DNA of 64,000 nt from Candidatus Latescibacterota bacterium (lineage in GTDB: Bacteria; JAAXHH01). Position numbers and translations under genes: made by a program. The notes beneath the pieces are model-generated. The model was given only the letters and a program-made list of their open reading frames with translations. It was not told the origin of the DNA and did no database searches. Shown here one piece after another: positions 1 to 10,265 of this stretch (its first letter is position 1; every line of letters starts with the position of its first letter). The stretch spans positions 1 to 64,000 of the forward strand of contig JAAXHH010000014.1 of assembly GCA_012270975.1 (NCBI GenBank). The letters are read 5' to 3'.

Positions 1-120
1 TCCACAAAAACGGGGTAACTTCAATTCATGTTGCCCTTCTAATTAGACTCCTCACTACAATAGCCTAGTGATTCTCGTGCTAACAGTTGGGTGGAACAAG
101 TGACGAAACAGGAACACTAT

Positions 121-1146
121 TCATGCCAATTCGGCCAGAATCGCATCTTCTTCTGAGTAGTCGACTTGTCTTAAATCAGGAGAGTCCGGGGGATGATCTA
201 TTTCCCATGCGACTGTCTTTCGAAGGGCTTCGGTGCGTGAAACCAATTCGGTGTATCCAAGATCGTGTCGTATCTTGCTCGAATCCACGATGAAATCCTG
301 ATTCCAGTTCATTTCGTTCAGCGTATGACCAGGAAGTCGTTCCTCGGGGACATACACTATTTCTCCATTCCATGACATACTTTTTCCGATGACATTGACC
401 CATTCCGTCTCCGACAACGCTTCTTCTTCCCCAACATTGTAGACCTGTCCCGCGGCGCGTTCGTTTGAAACAGCAAGCGTAATGGCATAAGCGGCGTTCT
501 CGATATATGAGCGCGTCCATCGCCAATGTGCCTGCTTACTCTGTACTATTACTGCTGGTCGCCGATCCGCCATGCGTTTGACGTAGGAATACAAGCGATG
601 TTGCGGGTCTCCCGGACCATATACGGCAGGCAACCGAAGGATCGTCACTGGACAGTCAAGGTTTTCTGTTAGAATTCTCTCAACGAGTATCTTTTCGTAA
701 TAGTACCACTGGTCGTCCGCAGGTTTCCGTTTTTCATTTCTGTGGATGTAGTACGACTTACGAACAGGCGCATCTTCATAAATGGGTACCGGCTCCAGCC
801 CACCCTGTTCGACACCGAGTATTACGCCAAAACCACGATAGACATCTTGACTGCTGATCATGACGTACCGCTCAGGTATATCTTTCAACGCATCGATCGT
901 GATCATCGCTTCCCGTTCGAAATAGGCACACATGTCGAGCACGATATCAGGCTTGAAGCTGGCAATCGTATCCGAAAAATCTGGTAGGTTGCGGCGGTCT
1001 CCAGTAACGCGCTTGACATCAACCGGTAACGGATGATCGGTCAGGCCCCGGTGAAAGACCATAATCTCATGATCGTCTTTCACGAGGCAGTTAACCACGT
1101 GAGAGCTGATGAAACCCGTGCCTCCCAGCACAAATACGCGCATCAC
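121..1146 (-). CDS. NAD-dependent epimerase/dehydratase family protein
   Basis: 341-aa ORF; N-terminal VFVLGGTGFISSHV Rossmann motif, extended SDR-like YYYEK and NVGEEEALSETEW segments. Confidence 0.9.
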   Translation of the reverse strand: MMRVFVLGGTGFISSHVVNCLVKDDHEIMVFHRGLTDHPLPVDVKRVTGDRRNLPDFSDTIASFKPDIVLDMCAYFEREAMITIDALKDIPERYVMISSQDVYRGFGVILGVEQGGLEPVPIYEDAPVRKSYYIHRNEKRKPADDQWYYYEKILVERILTENLDCPVTILRLPAVYGPGDPQHRLYSYVKRMADRRPAVIVQSKQAHWRWTRSYIENAAYAITLAVSNERAAGQVYNVGEEEALSETEWVNVIGKSMSWNGEIVYVPEERLPGHTLNEMNWNQDFIVDSSKIRHDLGYTELVSRTEALRKTVAWEIDHPPDSPDLRQVDYSEEDAILAELA

Positions 1147-1322
1147 GTCTTCCTCGACTTATTCCGGGTACTCCATATATACACCGAGGTGAAGAATATG
1201 GTAACGATGACATTGTTGCCTGCCCCGGCTAAAACGGCTTAGGGTTTCCTCACCAGAATCTCCGCCCCGTTAAGTCCATATGGGACTACACTGTTCAATT
1301 CGAGCCCCGAGCTTTCGATCAT

Positions 1323-1922
1323 TCACGTCAAATCATCAAGGAAAGGCGTGTGTTCAAAGTCGTCGCCCGCCAAGTTCTCTTTCATGAACTTCCAACCCTC
1401 CGGACCGAAGTGACGCTCCCACTGAGTCATGATTTCCGGGACGCGCTTCTCGAACTCCTCCCTTGGAAAGTTGAACGAGTCGTCCTCAAGGCGGAATACA
1501 CCGCCTGGCCGAAGCGTTGAGTGAATCCGGCGGAATACCCTCTCCTTTCCGACATCGGGCACGTGGTGTATGGCGTAGTTGGACATCACGGCGTCGGCCA
1601 CCTCGAAACCCACGTCAAACTCCCTGAAATCCGACCGGATCAACTCGACGTTTCTGATATCGAGATTTGTCAAAGATCTCTTGGCGGATGCGAGCATATG
1701 GACGGAGACATCAATACCGATCCCCTTGCGAATCTCCGAAGAGATTGCCGCCAGGAACTTGGCCTCACCGCACCCCAGGTCCACCACGACGCTGTTGCGA
1801 TCGACCTCCAACTGATTGATGAACTTACCAGCATCTACTTCCTGTTCCCTGGTAAATTCGGAGTAGTTCCTGGCATAGGCGGGATCGTTCCAGCGTCCAA
1901 GATAGTCTTCGTTTGCGTTCAT
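1323..1922 (-). CDS. class I SAM-dependent methyltransferase
   Basis: VVVDLGCGEAKFLAAIS motif I, VMSNYAIHHV; start probably at MNANEDYLG (1922) inside the longer ORF 1323..1970. Confidence 0.88.
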   Translation of the reverse strand: MNANEDYLGRWNDPAYARNYSEFTREQEVDAGKFINQLEVDRNSVVVDLGCGEAKFLAAISSEIRKGIGIDVSVHMLASAKRSLTNLDIRNVELIRSDFREFDVGFEVADAVMSNYAIHHVPDVGKERVFRRIHSTLRPGGVFRLEDDSFNFPREEFEKRVPEIMTQWERHFGPEGWKFMKENLAGDDFEHTPFLDDLT

Positions 1923-2069
1923 GGTTGCCCTCACCCAGTGCGTACCTTCCGACCAGAACAACAATGACAACTCTTATCCCGAAATTCAGCTATACACCAT
2001 CCGGTCAAACTAGATAATATAGGAAAACGTGCTACAGATACTTTGGTGAGACCATTCGAGAGGTTGGGT

Positions 2070-2564
2070 ATGGGCAATAGCGACGGGTGTAAAACGTGCG
2101 AAATGACTCGGCAACGAAGGCTGGGCAATGCGCCTTTGTGGGATGATGTTTACCAGGCCAAGTTCTGGGACGTAGTCCATGCATACAACTCAGCCTTACC
2201 AGGATGGCTTGTACTGGTTCTGCATCGACACATCGAATCGGTTGACGAATTGACCGAGCATGAAGCTGCCGAATTAGGCATCCTGATACGCCGGGTATCT
2301 CTTTCTCTCAAACTGGTTCTTGGATGCATAAAAACCTATGTAATCCAGTTCGCAGAAGCCAGACAACACCCCCATGCGCATTTCCATATCGTTCCTCGCA
2401 TGGTTGACCAGCCCGACGACCGGCGCAGTGCCAGAATCATGGGTTACCTGGGAGTCTCTCAGGAGGGAAGCGTAGGTGAGGAACGAATGAATGAGATTTG
2501 TACTGAGATCAGGATGTCTTTGCTTTCCATCGAATCCGGGGTGGATCGGGCAGAGGGTATTTGA
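2070..2564 (+). CDS. HIT family protein
   Basis: HPHAHFHIVPRM histidine-triad motif; start chosen at MGNSDGCKTC within ORF 2043..2564. Confidence 0.85.
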   Translation: MGNSDGCKTCEMTRQRRLGNAPLWDDVYQAKFWDVVHAYNSALPGWLVLVLHRHIESVDELTEHEAAELGILIRRVSLSLKLVLGCIKTYVIQFAEARQHPHAHFHIVPRMVDQPDDRRSARIMGYLGVSQEGSVGEERMNEICTEIRMSLLSIESGVDRAEGI

Positions 2565-2576
2565 GGAGTGAACCAA

Positions 2577-2975
2577 TCAGGATTTCTTTGTTGGCGAACT
2601 CCAATAGCCCGTTCCACGATGTTTCTTGGACAATTCAGCGATTTCAGAATCTGTCAACATCTCGGAATCAACGAGCGGGACATCAGTGACAAACTTGATC
2701 TTTAATGTTCTGGTAGTCGCCCAGTGTGACTGATCAGTACCTTCAAGTTCTCGCAAATCCCCAGTTGAGAGCGGTTCGGAAACAACGTACAGATAGCCAG
2801 CGATCTTGCCATCGTGGCGCACATTGCGAAAGTCATCATCCGAGATGCTGATGCAGGTCGGCTTGTGTGAGAACGCTTTCGCCAATTCCTTGAACGGAGT
2901 AACCCAACTACCGGTGCGAAGACTGGTCAGTCTCTCGGGTGAACCGTGAAACCACAGTCTACGTGTTGTTTCCAT
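2577..2975 (-). CDS. hypothetical protein with FHGS...L..GSWVT...ELAKAFS N-terminal pattern
   Basis: 132-aa ORF filling the gap between flanking genes; no confident family. Confidence 0.6.
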   Translation of the reverse strand: METTRRLWFHGSPERLTSLRTGSWVTPFKELAKAFSHKPTCISISDDDFRNVRHDGKIAGYLYVVSEPLSTGDLRELEGTDQSHWATTRTLKIKFVTDVPLVDSEMLTDSEIAELSKKHRGTGYWSSPTKKS

Positions 2976-3034
2976 ATTGCATAACCCGCCGACTCATCCT
3001 ATCGCCCGGACTGCTTATCCTACCCTTCCTACTC

Positions 3035-3625
3035 TCAGTCCTCCGCGGGTTGTCCGCCCCACAGGTTCATGGTATTGACCGGCTTGCCCTGGAGTTTCAG
3101 ATAGTAGAACAATTGACCCTTGTGCTGAACGAGATGCTGTACCATCTCCATCATGCGCTGGCCCAGCGTGAGGTCGGTGGGGTCCCAGGGCGCAGGGGCA
3201 GGTTCGTTCTGCATTCTTTCCTCGCCGGCCAGACTGAGCATTTCAAATGCCAGTTCCTTGTCCGCCGCGAGCAGGTCCTTTGCTTCCGACACCGATGTAA
3301 CGGCGGGCATCGACTCGGCCGGGGGCAACATATCACCCGGGCCCGTGTCGTCCATGCTGACGCCCTCGGGCATTCCCCAGTCCCCGGTCACGAACACTTT
3401 CATCGCCATGCCGCAGGATTCGGCCACGTGATATAGCAACTGGCCGGTAGTCATCCAGTTGTCTCCCGACGATGGTTTCCACGCGAGATCTTCATCCTCG
3501 ACGAGGTCCATCAATCCCTCGGTTGCATGGTATGCGTATTTGATTTCTCGGGTAAGTAAATCGGTCCAGTTCATGTCTACTCCCTGTTCGTGATTCAACG
3601 GTTGTGTGGTATGTGGTTGTTGCAC
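3035..3625 (-). CDS. DinB family protein
   Basis: four-helix DinB-like pattern: YAYHATEGLMDLV..., LLYHVAES, HLVQHKGQLFYYLKLQGKPV. Confidence 0.85.
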   Translation of the reverse strand: MQQPHTTQPLNHEQGVDMNWTDLLTREIKYAYHATEGLMDLVEDEDLAWKPSSGDNWMTTGQLLYHVAESCGMAMKVFVTGDWGMPEGVSMDDTGPGDMLPPAESMPAVTSVSEAKDLLAADKELAFEMLSLAGEERMQNEPAPAPWDPTDLTLGQRMMEMVQHLVQHKGQLFYYLKLQGKPVNTMNLWGGQPAED

Positions 3626-3636
3626 GGCGGACCTGG

Positions 3637-4032
3637 TTACCTCTTGTTTTCTTCATTCAGTTCCACGAGCGCGATATAGTTCCCGCATGTATCGTCGAAA
3701 ATGGCCTGGATGCCGAAGTCCTCTTTCTTCGGGTCCACGCTGAACCGGACGCCCAACTTTTTCAGCCGTTCGTATTCGGAAGCGATGTCGTCCACGGAAA
3801 ATATGATGCACGGCATCCCAGATTCATAGAGTTCCTTGTGATAAACCCGAGCGAACTCGGTTCCCTTGGGTTCGAGCAGGAGGGTTGTGCCGGCGGGTTC
3901 CTCGGGGGAGGCGACGATGGCGAGATTGGCTTCGGGCACATACATGACTTCATCAAAACCAAGTATGGTCGTATAAAACCTGTGCGCCTCAATGGGATCG
4001 TTAACAAAGATTCCCGTCATCTCGATTCGCAT
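3637..4032 (-). CDS. VOC (glyoxalase/bleomycin resistance) family protein
   Basis: VNDPIEAHRFYTTILGF...; DDTCGNYIALVEL C-terminal VOC pattern. Confidence 0.88.
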   Translation of the reverse strand: MRIEMTGIFVNDPIEAHRFYTTILGFDEVMYVPEANLAIVASPEEPAGTTLLLEPKGTEFARVYHKELYESGMPCIIFSVDDIASEYERLKKLGVRFSVDPKKEDFGIQAIFDDTCGNYIALVELNEENKR

Positions 4033-4284
4033 TATACTCCTCCAACGGACACATCAGTTTTACATTACTAGAAGCAATCTGGGTTTTGCTCTATGGACGC
4101 TACGAAAATCCCGGCTCACGCCCGCCGAATCGCCGGCCCGTATGGCCTCAAAATATGCGCCGATATTCATAGATCGACTCGTGTTCGGTTTCCTGCTGCG
4201 ATGCATCGGGGGGGGCCGGGAACGCCCTGATTGCAAAGTACCGAAAAACAGGTGTTATAGTACAGGCTGAGGACGGGAAACGCC

Positions 4285-4350
4285 ACAGATTTCGGCCCGG
4301 CCTGATATACGCTTTTCGACCCTGCCTGGTATGTGCTTTTCGTTGCGGCT
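4285..4350. repeat. imperfect intergenic tandem repeat
   Basis: '...gatatacgcttttcgaccctgcctggtatgtgcttttcg...' repeats with about 24-bp period between the VOC gene and the BNR gene. Confidence 0.5.
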
Positions 4351-4487
4351 TGGCACGCCTGCATAGGGGACGGGATATTGACAGGTTTTCGTCCTGTGTC
4401 TACATTTAAATTGTCTAAGTCATTCGATTTTTATCATCATGCTATGCGGATTCAGGAGATATGGCACAGACATAAAAAGGAGCGGAC

Positions 4488-5603
4488 ATGGACAGGGTCA
4501 GGGTGCTGGTAGGCACCCGTAAAGGCGCGTTCATCCTTTCTTCGGATGGCGTACGTGAAGACTGGCATATCGACGGCCCGCACTTCGGTGGCTGGGAGAT
4601 CTACCACATCACCGGATCAAGGGTCAATCCGGATCGCCTGTACGCCTCCCAGGGCACCGGCTGGTTCGGGCAGTTGCTGCAGCGTTCGGACGACGGTGGC
4701 AAGAGCTGGAACCCGGTGAGTAACGAATTCACATTCGACGGGGAAGTGGGCACCCACCTTGATTTCGACGACACCCCGCGTCCCTGGGAGTTCAAGCGGG
4801 TCTGGCACCTCGAACCTTCGCTGTCCGATCAGGAAACCGTGTTCGCCGGCGTCGAGGACGCGGCGCTTTTCCGTTCCACGGACGGGGGCCAGTCCTGGCA
4901 TGAGCTTACCGGTCTCAGAAACCACCCGTCGAGCGAGGGATGGCATCCCGGTGCGGGCGGTCTGTGCCTGCACACCATCATCCTGGACCAGGGCGATCCG
5001 AACCGGATGATCGTCGCGATTTCCGTGGCAGGAGCGTTTCGGTCTCTGGACGGCGGCGAGTCCTGGCAGCCGATCAACCAGGGCCTGCATTCCGACTACA
5101 TGCCTGAACCCGAAGCGGAGGTGGGTCACTGCGTCCATCGCCTCGCCATGCATCCATCTCATCCGGATTCGCTGTTCATGCAGAGCCACCGGAACATCAT
5201 GCGCAGTGACAACGGGGGAGATAACTGGACCAATGTGAGCGGCAACCTGCCCAGCGATTTCGGCTTTCCGATCAGTGTTCACGCCCACGAGCCCGAAACG
5301 ATCTACGTCGTCCCGATGAAGGGCGATTCCGAGCATTACCCGGATGAAGGCCACCTGCGGGTCTACCGGAGCCGAACCGGCGGAAACGAATGGGAACCGC
5401 TGTCCTCGGGACTGCCGCAGAAGGACTGCTACGTCAACGTCCTGCGGGATGCCATGGCCGTGGATACGCTTGATGACTGTGGGATATACTTCGGAACTTC
5501 GGGAGGCGCGGTTTACGTGTCCCCGGACGGAGGTGACCACTGGACAGCCATCGTGCAGAATCTCCCGCCGGTGATGTCCGTCGAAGTCCAGACGCTCTCA
5601 TGA
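4488..5603 (+). CDS. WD40/YVTN/BNR repeat (sialidase-fold, Asp-box) protein
   Basis: Asp-box repeats [44 protein letters not shown]; preceded by aaaaaggagcggac RBS. Confidence 0.88.
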   Translation: MDRVRVLVGTRKGAFILSSDGVREDWHIDGPHFGGWEIYHITGSRVNPDRLYASQGTGWFGQLLQRSDDGGKSWNPVSNEFTFDGEVGTHLDFDDTPRPWEFKRVWHLEPSLSDQETVFAGVEDAALFRSTDGGQSWHELTGLRNHPSSEGWHPGAGGLCLHTIILDQGDPNRMIVAISVAGAFRSLDGGESWQPINQGLHSDYMPEPEAEVGHCVHRLAMHPSHPDSLFMQSHRNIMRSDNGGDNWTNVSGNLPSDFGFPISVHAHEPETIYVVPMKGDSEHYPDEGHLRVYRSRTGGNEWEPLSSGLPQKDCYVNVLRDAMAVDTLDDCGIYFGTSGGAVYVSPDGGDHWTAIVQNLPPVMSVEVQTLS

Positions 5604-5902
5604 TACGCGTCGTATTACCCTATCACCTGCGGAACCTGGCGGGATGCCGGGACAAGGAAGTCATCCTGCAGGTCGCTGCCGGGATTGTAACGCAACGGAA
5701 GATCCTGGACGCTCTCGAAGCGCGCTTTCCCCAGCTCGGCGGCACCGTCCGGGATTATGGGACCGGCGCACGCCGGCCCCTTGTGCGGTTTTTCGGCTGC
5801 GGAAGGGACCTCTCCCTCGATTCGCCTGACGCGCCGGTTCCGGACACCATCGCGCGGGGCGAGGAGCCCTATCGGATCGTGGGCTCGGTGGCCGGCGGGT
5901 AG
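5600..5902 (+). CDS. MoaD/ThiS-like ubiquitin-fold protein
   Basis: 100 aa, C-terminal ...[13 protein letters not shown] with terminal Gly-Gly; ATGA overlap with upstream stop. Confidence 0.75.
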   Translation: MIRVVLPYHLRNLAGCRDKEVILQVAAGIVTQRKILDALEARFPQLGGTVRDYGTGARRPLVRFFGCGRDLSLDSPDAPVPDTIARGEEPYRIVGSVAGG

Positions 5903-5914
5903 TGTTCTCCAATC

Positions 5915-8161
5915 CTATTTCAACATCTCCGCGATGTCCTCATGCCCTGCCTTCTCCGCCCGCGCCAGGGGGGTCGCCCAATCCGCGCCGCCGCCCCTGG
6001 GATTCGCTCCCCGATCCAGCAGAAAGGCCGCCAGGTCCTTGTGCCCCCAGCGGGCGGCCCATCCCAGCGGCGTGGAACACCACTCGTCATCGACGGCCTC
6101 GATGGCGGCACCCCGATCCAGCAGCAGGACGGATTTCTCCACGTCTCCGATCGCGGCCAGCTTGTGCAGGTAGGTCACGCCGTGCCAGTTCGCGTTGTTG
6201 GGGTCGGCGCCGTGGTCGAAGAACAGGTTCAGCATTTCGAGGATATCGTCGTGGGGACGCAGGGCACGCCCGTCCAGCTTCCATCCCTTGCGCCGCCGGA
6301 AGGCGTAGCCCATGTAGTTGTTGGCGTACCACGGGCGGTTGAGTTCGGCACCCGCGCGGATCAGCATTTCGATGATCTCCTTGCGGGCGAACCCGGCCGC
6401 CATGCAGAGCACCCCGTAGTCGCCGCCGTAGTTGGCCAGACCGGGGTCCGCCCCGAGCAGTTCGCCGACGACAGGGATGTCGTCCAGCAGCACGTACATG
6501 CTGATGTCGGCCGTCGCGCCATGCTGGTACAGCAGGTTGATCATCTCTTCGTTCTTCCCCTGGCCCAGGGCCTGCGAAAGGGGAACGCCGCTGGATTCCA
6601 CCGGAGCATTGGGATCGGCGCCGTGATCGAGCAGGAGTTTCGCCGTTTCCAGGTGATTGCCGGCCACGGCCTCGTACAACGCGTGACCCCGGGGCGCGTT
6701 GTATTCCGGGGCGTTGGGATCGGCGCCATGGTCGAGCAGAAGTTGTACGATGTCGGTGTATCCCTGTCCCGCCGCGCTGAACAGCGGTGAGAATCCGCAG
6801 GAATCCTGGTCGCCGGCCAGGTTGCGATCCTTCGCGAGGAGTTCACGCACGCGCCGTTCGTCTCCAAGGGCGCACGCGACCGTCATGCTGTATTCCGCTC
6901 CCCTCGCGATCAGGTAGCCGGTCAGCAACGGGTTCAGGCGCCCCCGGGTCTTACGTGCGCGAAATACGGCCAGGTGCAGGGGGTTGCACCCGTCCCACCT
7001 GACGGGATCCGGTTCGGCGCCCTTGTCCAGGAGCAATGCCGTCATGTCCAGGTTGTATTCTTCCACGGCCACGTGCAACGGACGGTTGCCGCGTTCATCA
7101 CCGGCATTCACCAGATCGGGGGAAGCACCGAAAAACGCACGGGCTTCCTCCAGGTCGCCCCGGCGGACCACTTCGCAGGCTTGTTCGCCCACGGGAGGCG
7201 CGTTGTACCTGGCGGCGATTGCCTCTGTCAAGAGTCCGGCGATTTCGTCGTATCCACGATCCCGGGCCCGCTCGAGCGGGGCTACGTGATAGTCCAGTCC
7301 CGATGCCGCCGCGGGATCGGCATCGTGATCGAGCAACACGCGGACTACCTCTGTGTGTCGCTCCCTCACGGCGAAGTGCAACGGCTGGTAATACGCCCAG
7401 TTGCAGTTGGCCAGGCCGGGGTCCGCTTTCAACAGACGCCTGATTCGGACCAGGTCTCCTTCCGCCGAGGCCAGCAGCATGTCCCACACTCTGTTGGGCT
7501 CGCCATCCATGAAATGACCTTGCTCGTTCGTAAAATCGGGTCGAACCCATTTCATAACTCGGTCTCCGAATGTTTCGTCTGTCGACGGCGCATAGTGGTT
7601 CAGTTCCTGCGAAAGGACGCGGAGCAGACGGGGTTTCAGCTTGTTGCGCGCTTCGTATAGCCGTTTGCGTACCGTGCCCGCCTTCAAGCCCATGAACCCC
7701 GCGATTTCAGACGGGGAATAGTCGCCAATGTACCTCAGCAGCGTTACTTCTCTCAATGTCTCCGGCAGCGCTTCGACCGCCTCGCGAACCTTGTCGCTCA
7801 TGTCTTCGCGCGAAACTCGGTCCAGGGGACTCTCCCCGGCCGCCTGAATGTCATCCTCCAAGGGCACAAGCAGGTGGTTCTGGCTTCTGCGGTACCGGTA
7901 GCATTGCCATTGCACGATGCGCCGCAGCCAGGCCGGAAACGAATCCGGCTCGCGCAGTGCCCTGATGTTCTGCCAGGCGGCGATAAATCCTTCCTGCGTG
8001 GCATCCTCCGCCAGATGGCGTTCCCCCAGGAGGCTCAGCGCGTAACCGAAGGCCATGTCCTGAAAATACACCACCAGTTTACCGAACGCGAGGCCGCGAT
8101 CTGAATCAGGTACCGTGAAGTCTGCCGAAGTCCGCACGCACTGCTTGAGGTCGTTAGTCAT
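5915..8161 (-). CDS. ECF-type sigma-70 factor fused to C-terminal ankyrin repeats
   Basis: N-terminus sigma region 2 (GYALSLLGERHLAEDATQEGFIAAWQNI) and region 4 (LPETLREVTLLRYIGDYSPSEIAGFMGLKAGTVRKRLYEARNKL), followed by about 550 aa of ankyrin repeats (LLLDHGADPN). Confidence 0.93.
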   Translation of the reverse strand: MTNDLKQCVRTSADFTVPDSDRGLAFGKLVVYFQDMAFGYALSLLGERHLAEDATQEGFIAAWQNIRALREPDSFPAWLRRIVQWQCYRYRRSQNHLLVPLEDDIQAAGESPLDRVSREDMSDKVREAVEALPETLREVTLLRYIGDYSPSEIAGFMGLKAGTVRKRLYEARNKLKPRLLRVLSQELNHYAPSTDETFGDRVMKWVRPDFTNEQGHFMDGEPNRVWDMLLASAEGDLVRIRRLLKADPGLANCNWAYYQPLHFAVRERHTEVVRVLLDHDADPAAASGLDYHVAPLERARDRGYDEIAGLLTEAIAARYNAPPVGEQACEVVRRGDLEEARAFFGASPDLVNAGDERGNRPLHVAVEEYNLDMTALLLDKGAEPDPVRWDGCNPLHLAVFRARKTRGRLNPLLTGYLIARGAEYSMTVACALGDERRVRELLAKDRNLAGDQDSCGFSPLFSAAGQGYTDIVQLLLDHGADPNAPEYNAPRGHALYEAVAGNHLETAKLLLDHGADPNAPVESSGVPLSQALGQGKNEEMINLLYQHGATADISMYVLLDDIPVVGELLGADPGLANYGGDYGVLCMAAGFARKEIIEMLIRAGAELNRPWYANNYMGYAFRRRKGWKLDGRALRPHDDILEMLNLFFDHGADPNNANWHGVTYLHKLAAIGDVEKSVLLLDRGAAIEAVDDEWCSTPLGWAARWGHKDLAAFLLDRGANPRGGGADWATPLARAEKAGHEDIAEMLK

Positions 8162-8409
8162 TCTTAGCCATTTTGGTTACTATAGCAACATGATGTACTT
8201 TGGCTCATGAGTCCATTCTGTATTACATTAGTACCATTCTGCCGTCCCGGCGTTACAAATCCGGTGCTGTCTGCCGATCCGACGTGATAAGCCCCGTTTT
8301 AAGGGCACGAAGAGCGGGATCCGGTAATATGCCGACCCCGCGCCATGGTACGGAGAAATCCAGACTCCGATCTGACCGGTCAAGATCGCATTAAAAAAGG
8401 AAGGGTGAT

Positions 8410-8781
8410 ATGAAGAACCTGAACGTGCGTGCGCTCAGGGTGTTCGTCCCGGCGAAGGACCACGACATTTCGACAAAGTTCTACGAGGACCTCGGATTCG
8501 AAGTGATCTGGTCAGGATTCGACGTGACCGAGATGGGCATCGCGGGGTTCAGTTTTTTCCTTCAAAACTACTATCAGAAGGAATGGGCGGACAACTTCAT
8601 GGTTCAGTTAAAAGTGGCGGACCTGGACGCGTGGTGGGAGCATATCGTGGAAAAGGACCTTGCGGCACGGTACGATGGTGTCCGTGCGAAGGAGCCCGCG
8701 GACTACCCGTGGGGACTCCGCGAGATCCACCTGATCGATCCGGCGGGTGTGCTCTGGCACATCGCCCAGGATCAGGGCTGA
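8410..8781 (+). CDS. VOC/glyoxalase-like family protein
   Basis: DHDISTKFYEDLGFEVIW...LREIHLIDPAGVLWHIAQ. Confidence 0.88.
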   Translation: MKNLNVRALRVFVPAKDHDISTKFYEDLGFEVIWSGFDVTEMGIAGFSFFLQNYYQKEWADNFMVQLKVADLDAWWEHIVEKDLAARYDGVRAKEPADYPWGLREIHLIDPAGVLWHIAQDQG

Positions 8782-8800
8782 GCCACTCAGCTGCTGCCGG

Positions 8801-9802
8801 TCAGGTACCCCCGGAGCCGTAATCCGCCAGGAGGTACTGCACGGCCAGGTTCGTGAAGTCACCCCACCGGGCCGCGAAATCCCGAATCTGCTCTTCGGAT
8901 ACGCGTTCTCCGTTGAAGTAATGCCGTTCGATGGAGCGTTTTACCGCCAGATCACCGGCGGCAATTACATGCCCTCTGCCCAGGTAACGGGCAAGAAACC
9001 AGTCCGCCGTCCACCGGCCGATGCCCACCAGGGCCGTCAGCTCCTCCTGAACCGAGGCGTCGTCCAGTTCCTTCAATCCGTCCAGGTCGATTTCACCGGA
9101 CCTGACGGCGCGGGCCAGGTTTAGAATATACCGTTCCTTTTGCCTCGAGAACTGCATCGGAATCAGATCGCCCGTGTTCAGTTCCGCCAGCCGCTCAGGC
9201 GTCGGAAAGGCGTAATGGGTTTCACCGTCGAATCTCAGAGATTCTCCGTACTCGGCCACCAGCCTGCCGCGCACCGTATAGGCAAACCCCAGGTTGATCT
9301 GCTGGGCCGTGATGGAGCCGACGAGCATTTCAAAGGGGTCGACCTGCAGGTTGAGACGCAGGCCGCGATGGGTATCGACGGCCGCGGACAGCACCGGGTC
9401 TTCCGACGCGAAGGTGTAGAACGCCTGCAAGGGAGCGGTCAGCCCCAGGATCTTCTTCGCCGCCTCCAGCGCCGCGTCGATCAGGACGGGGTCGACCGTA
9501 GAAGGGTCCGGCCCCCCGGCCGAGTTCTTCGGCCTCAAGCCCATCACAATCCGGTTACCGGATCGATACAACGTAATCAGGCAGGTTCCATGCGGAGCAC
9601 GTACTATCTTGGTGAAGACGCCGTCCTCGAACCGGTTGGCGAGATCGCTGCCATACCGCCGGTAACGGTCGAGGGTAGCATCGAAGTCGATGATCGCGCC
9701 TTCATCCGCTACGGTTAGTACTGCGCTCATGGGTGTCTGATTTACCCTTGCCGGGAGAAGCAGACGCGGTGGTTCGACGACTTCACCGCGCCCTTTCCGC
9801 AT
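8801..9802 (-). CDS. DNA-3-methyladenine glycosylase II (AlkA-like, HhH-GPD)
   Basis: FEMLVGSITAQQINLGFAYTVRGRLV; LTALVGIGRWTADWFLARYLGRGHVIAAGDLAVKRSIERHY HhH-GPD signature. Confidence 0.88.
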   Translation of the reverse strand: MRKGRGEVVEPPRLLLPARVNQTPMSAVLTVADEGAIIDFDATLDRYRRYGSDLANRFEDGVFTKIVRAPHGTCLITLYRSGNRIVMGLRPKNSAGGPDPSTVDPVLIDAALEAAKKILGLTAPLQAFYTFASEDPVLSAAVDTHRGLRLNLQVDPFEMLVGSITAQQINLGFAYTVRGRLVAEYGESLRFDGETHYAFPTPERLAELNTGDLIPMQFSRQKERYILNLARAVRSGEIDLDGLKELDDASVQEELTALVGIGRWTADWFLARYLGRGHVIAAGDLAVKRSIERHYFNGERVSEEQIRDFAARWGDFTNLAVQYLLADYGSGGT

Positions 9803-9811
9803 TTAAACCGA

Positions 9812-10165
9812 TCAAGCCTCCAGGGGCTTCCAGAGCCCGACGAAGGTACCCTCGTTGTCCGCGATCCAGGCAAAGTGTCCCATGCCGGGCACTTCGGTCG
9901 GCGGGACGATGGAAGATCCGCCCAGTTCCTCGGCCTTTGCGATGTAGGCGTCGAGGTCGTCGACCTGCACGTAGACCAGCGTGTAGTTATGCGGCTCATG
10001 GCCGAGTGCCGAAATATGCCCGCTGATCCCCGTGTCATCCTCGGGGACGATCATGGAGGCATGCTCGTGCGACTCCATTTCCCATCCGAACAGGTCGCTA
10101 TAGAAGGCCTGCGTTTCCTGGCGGTCTTTGCATCCGATCTCGAAGTGCACGACGGGGTTCGCCAT
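9812..10165 (-). CDS. VOC family protein
   Basis: NPVVHFEIGCKDRQETQAFYSDLFGWEM...GHFAWIADNEGTFVGLWKP. Confidence 0.92.
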   Translation of the reverse strand: MANPVVHFEIGCKDRQETQAFYSDLFGWEMESHEHASMIVPEDDTGISGHISALGHEPHNYTLVYVQVDDLDAYIAKAEELGGSSIVPPTEVPGMGHFAWIADNEGTFVGLWKPLEA

Positions 10166-10225
10166 GGTGTTTCCTCCCTTGTAGTGGTGCGTTTCCTGGC
10201 GGCTGCGTTGCCGCGATGGTACGGT

Positions 10226-10245
10226 TGCCGCAATATGTTTTGCGG
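10226..10245. other. perfect 7-bp inverted repeat (hairpin) in intergenic gap
   Basis: GCCGCAA-TATGTT-TTGCGGC. Confidence 0.6.
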
Positions 10246-10265
10246 CGTGGTACGGTGGTTGCGAA

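Noticed and set aside
2577-2975. Assignment of the 132-aa FHGS...GSWVT protein as an ADP-ribosyltransferase toxin (Arr-like)
   Set aside because: Only a weak N-terminal 'HGS..L..G' resemblance; no catalytic motif set and no antitoxin-like neighbour, so left as hypothetical.
3153-3436. Plus-strand ORFs opposite the DinB-family gene
   Set aside because: DinB-family gene on the minus strand has clear family pattern; the plus frames do not.
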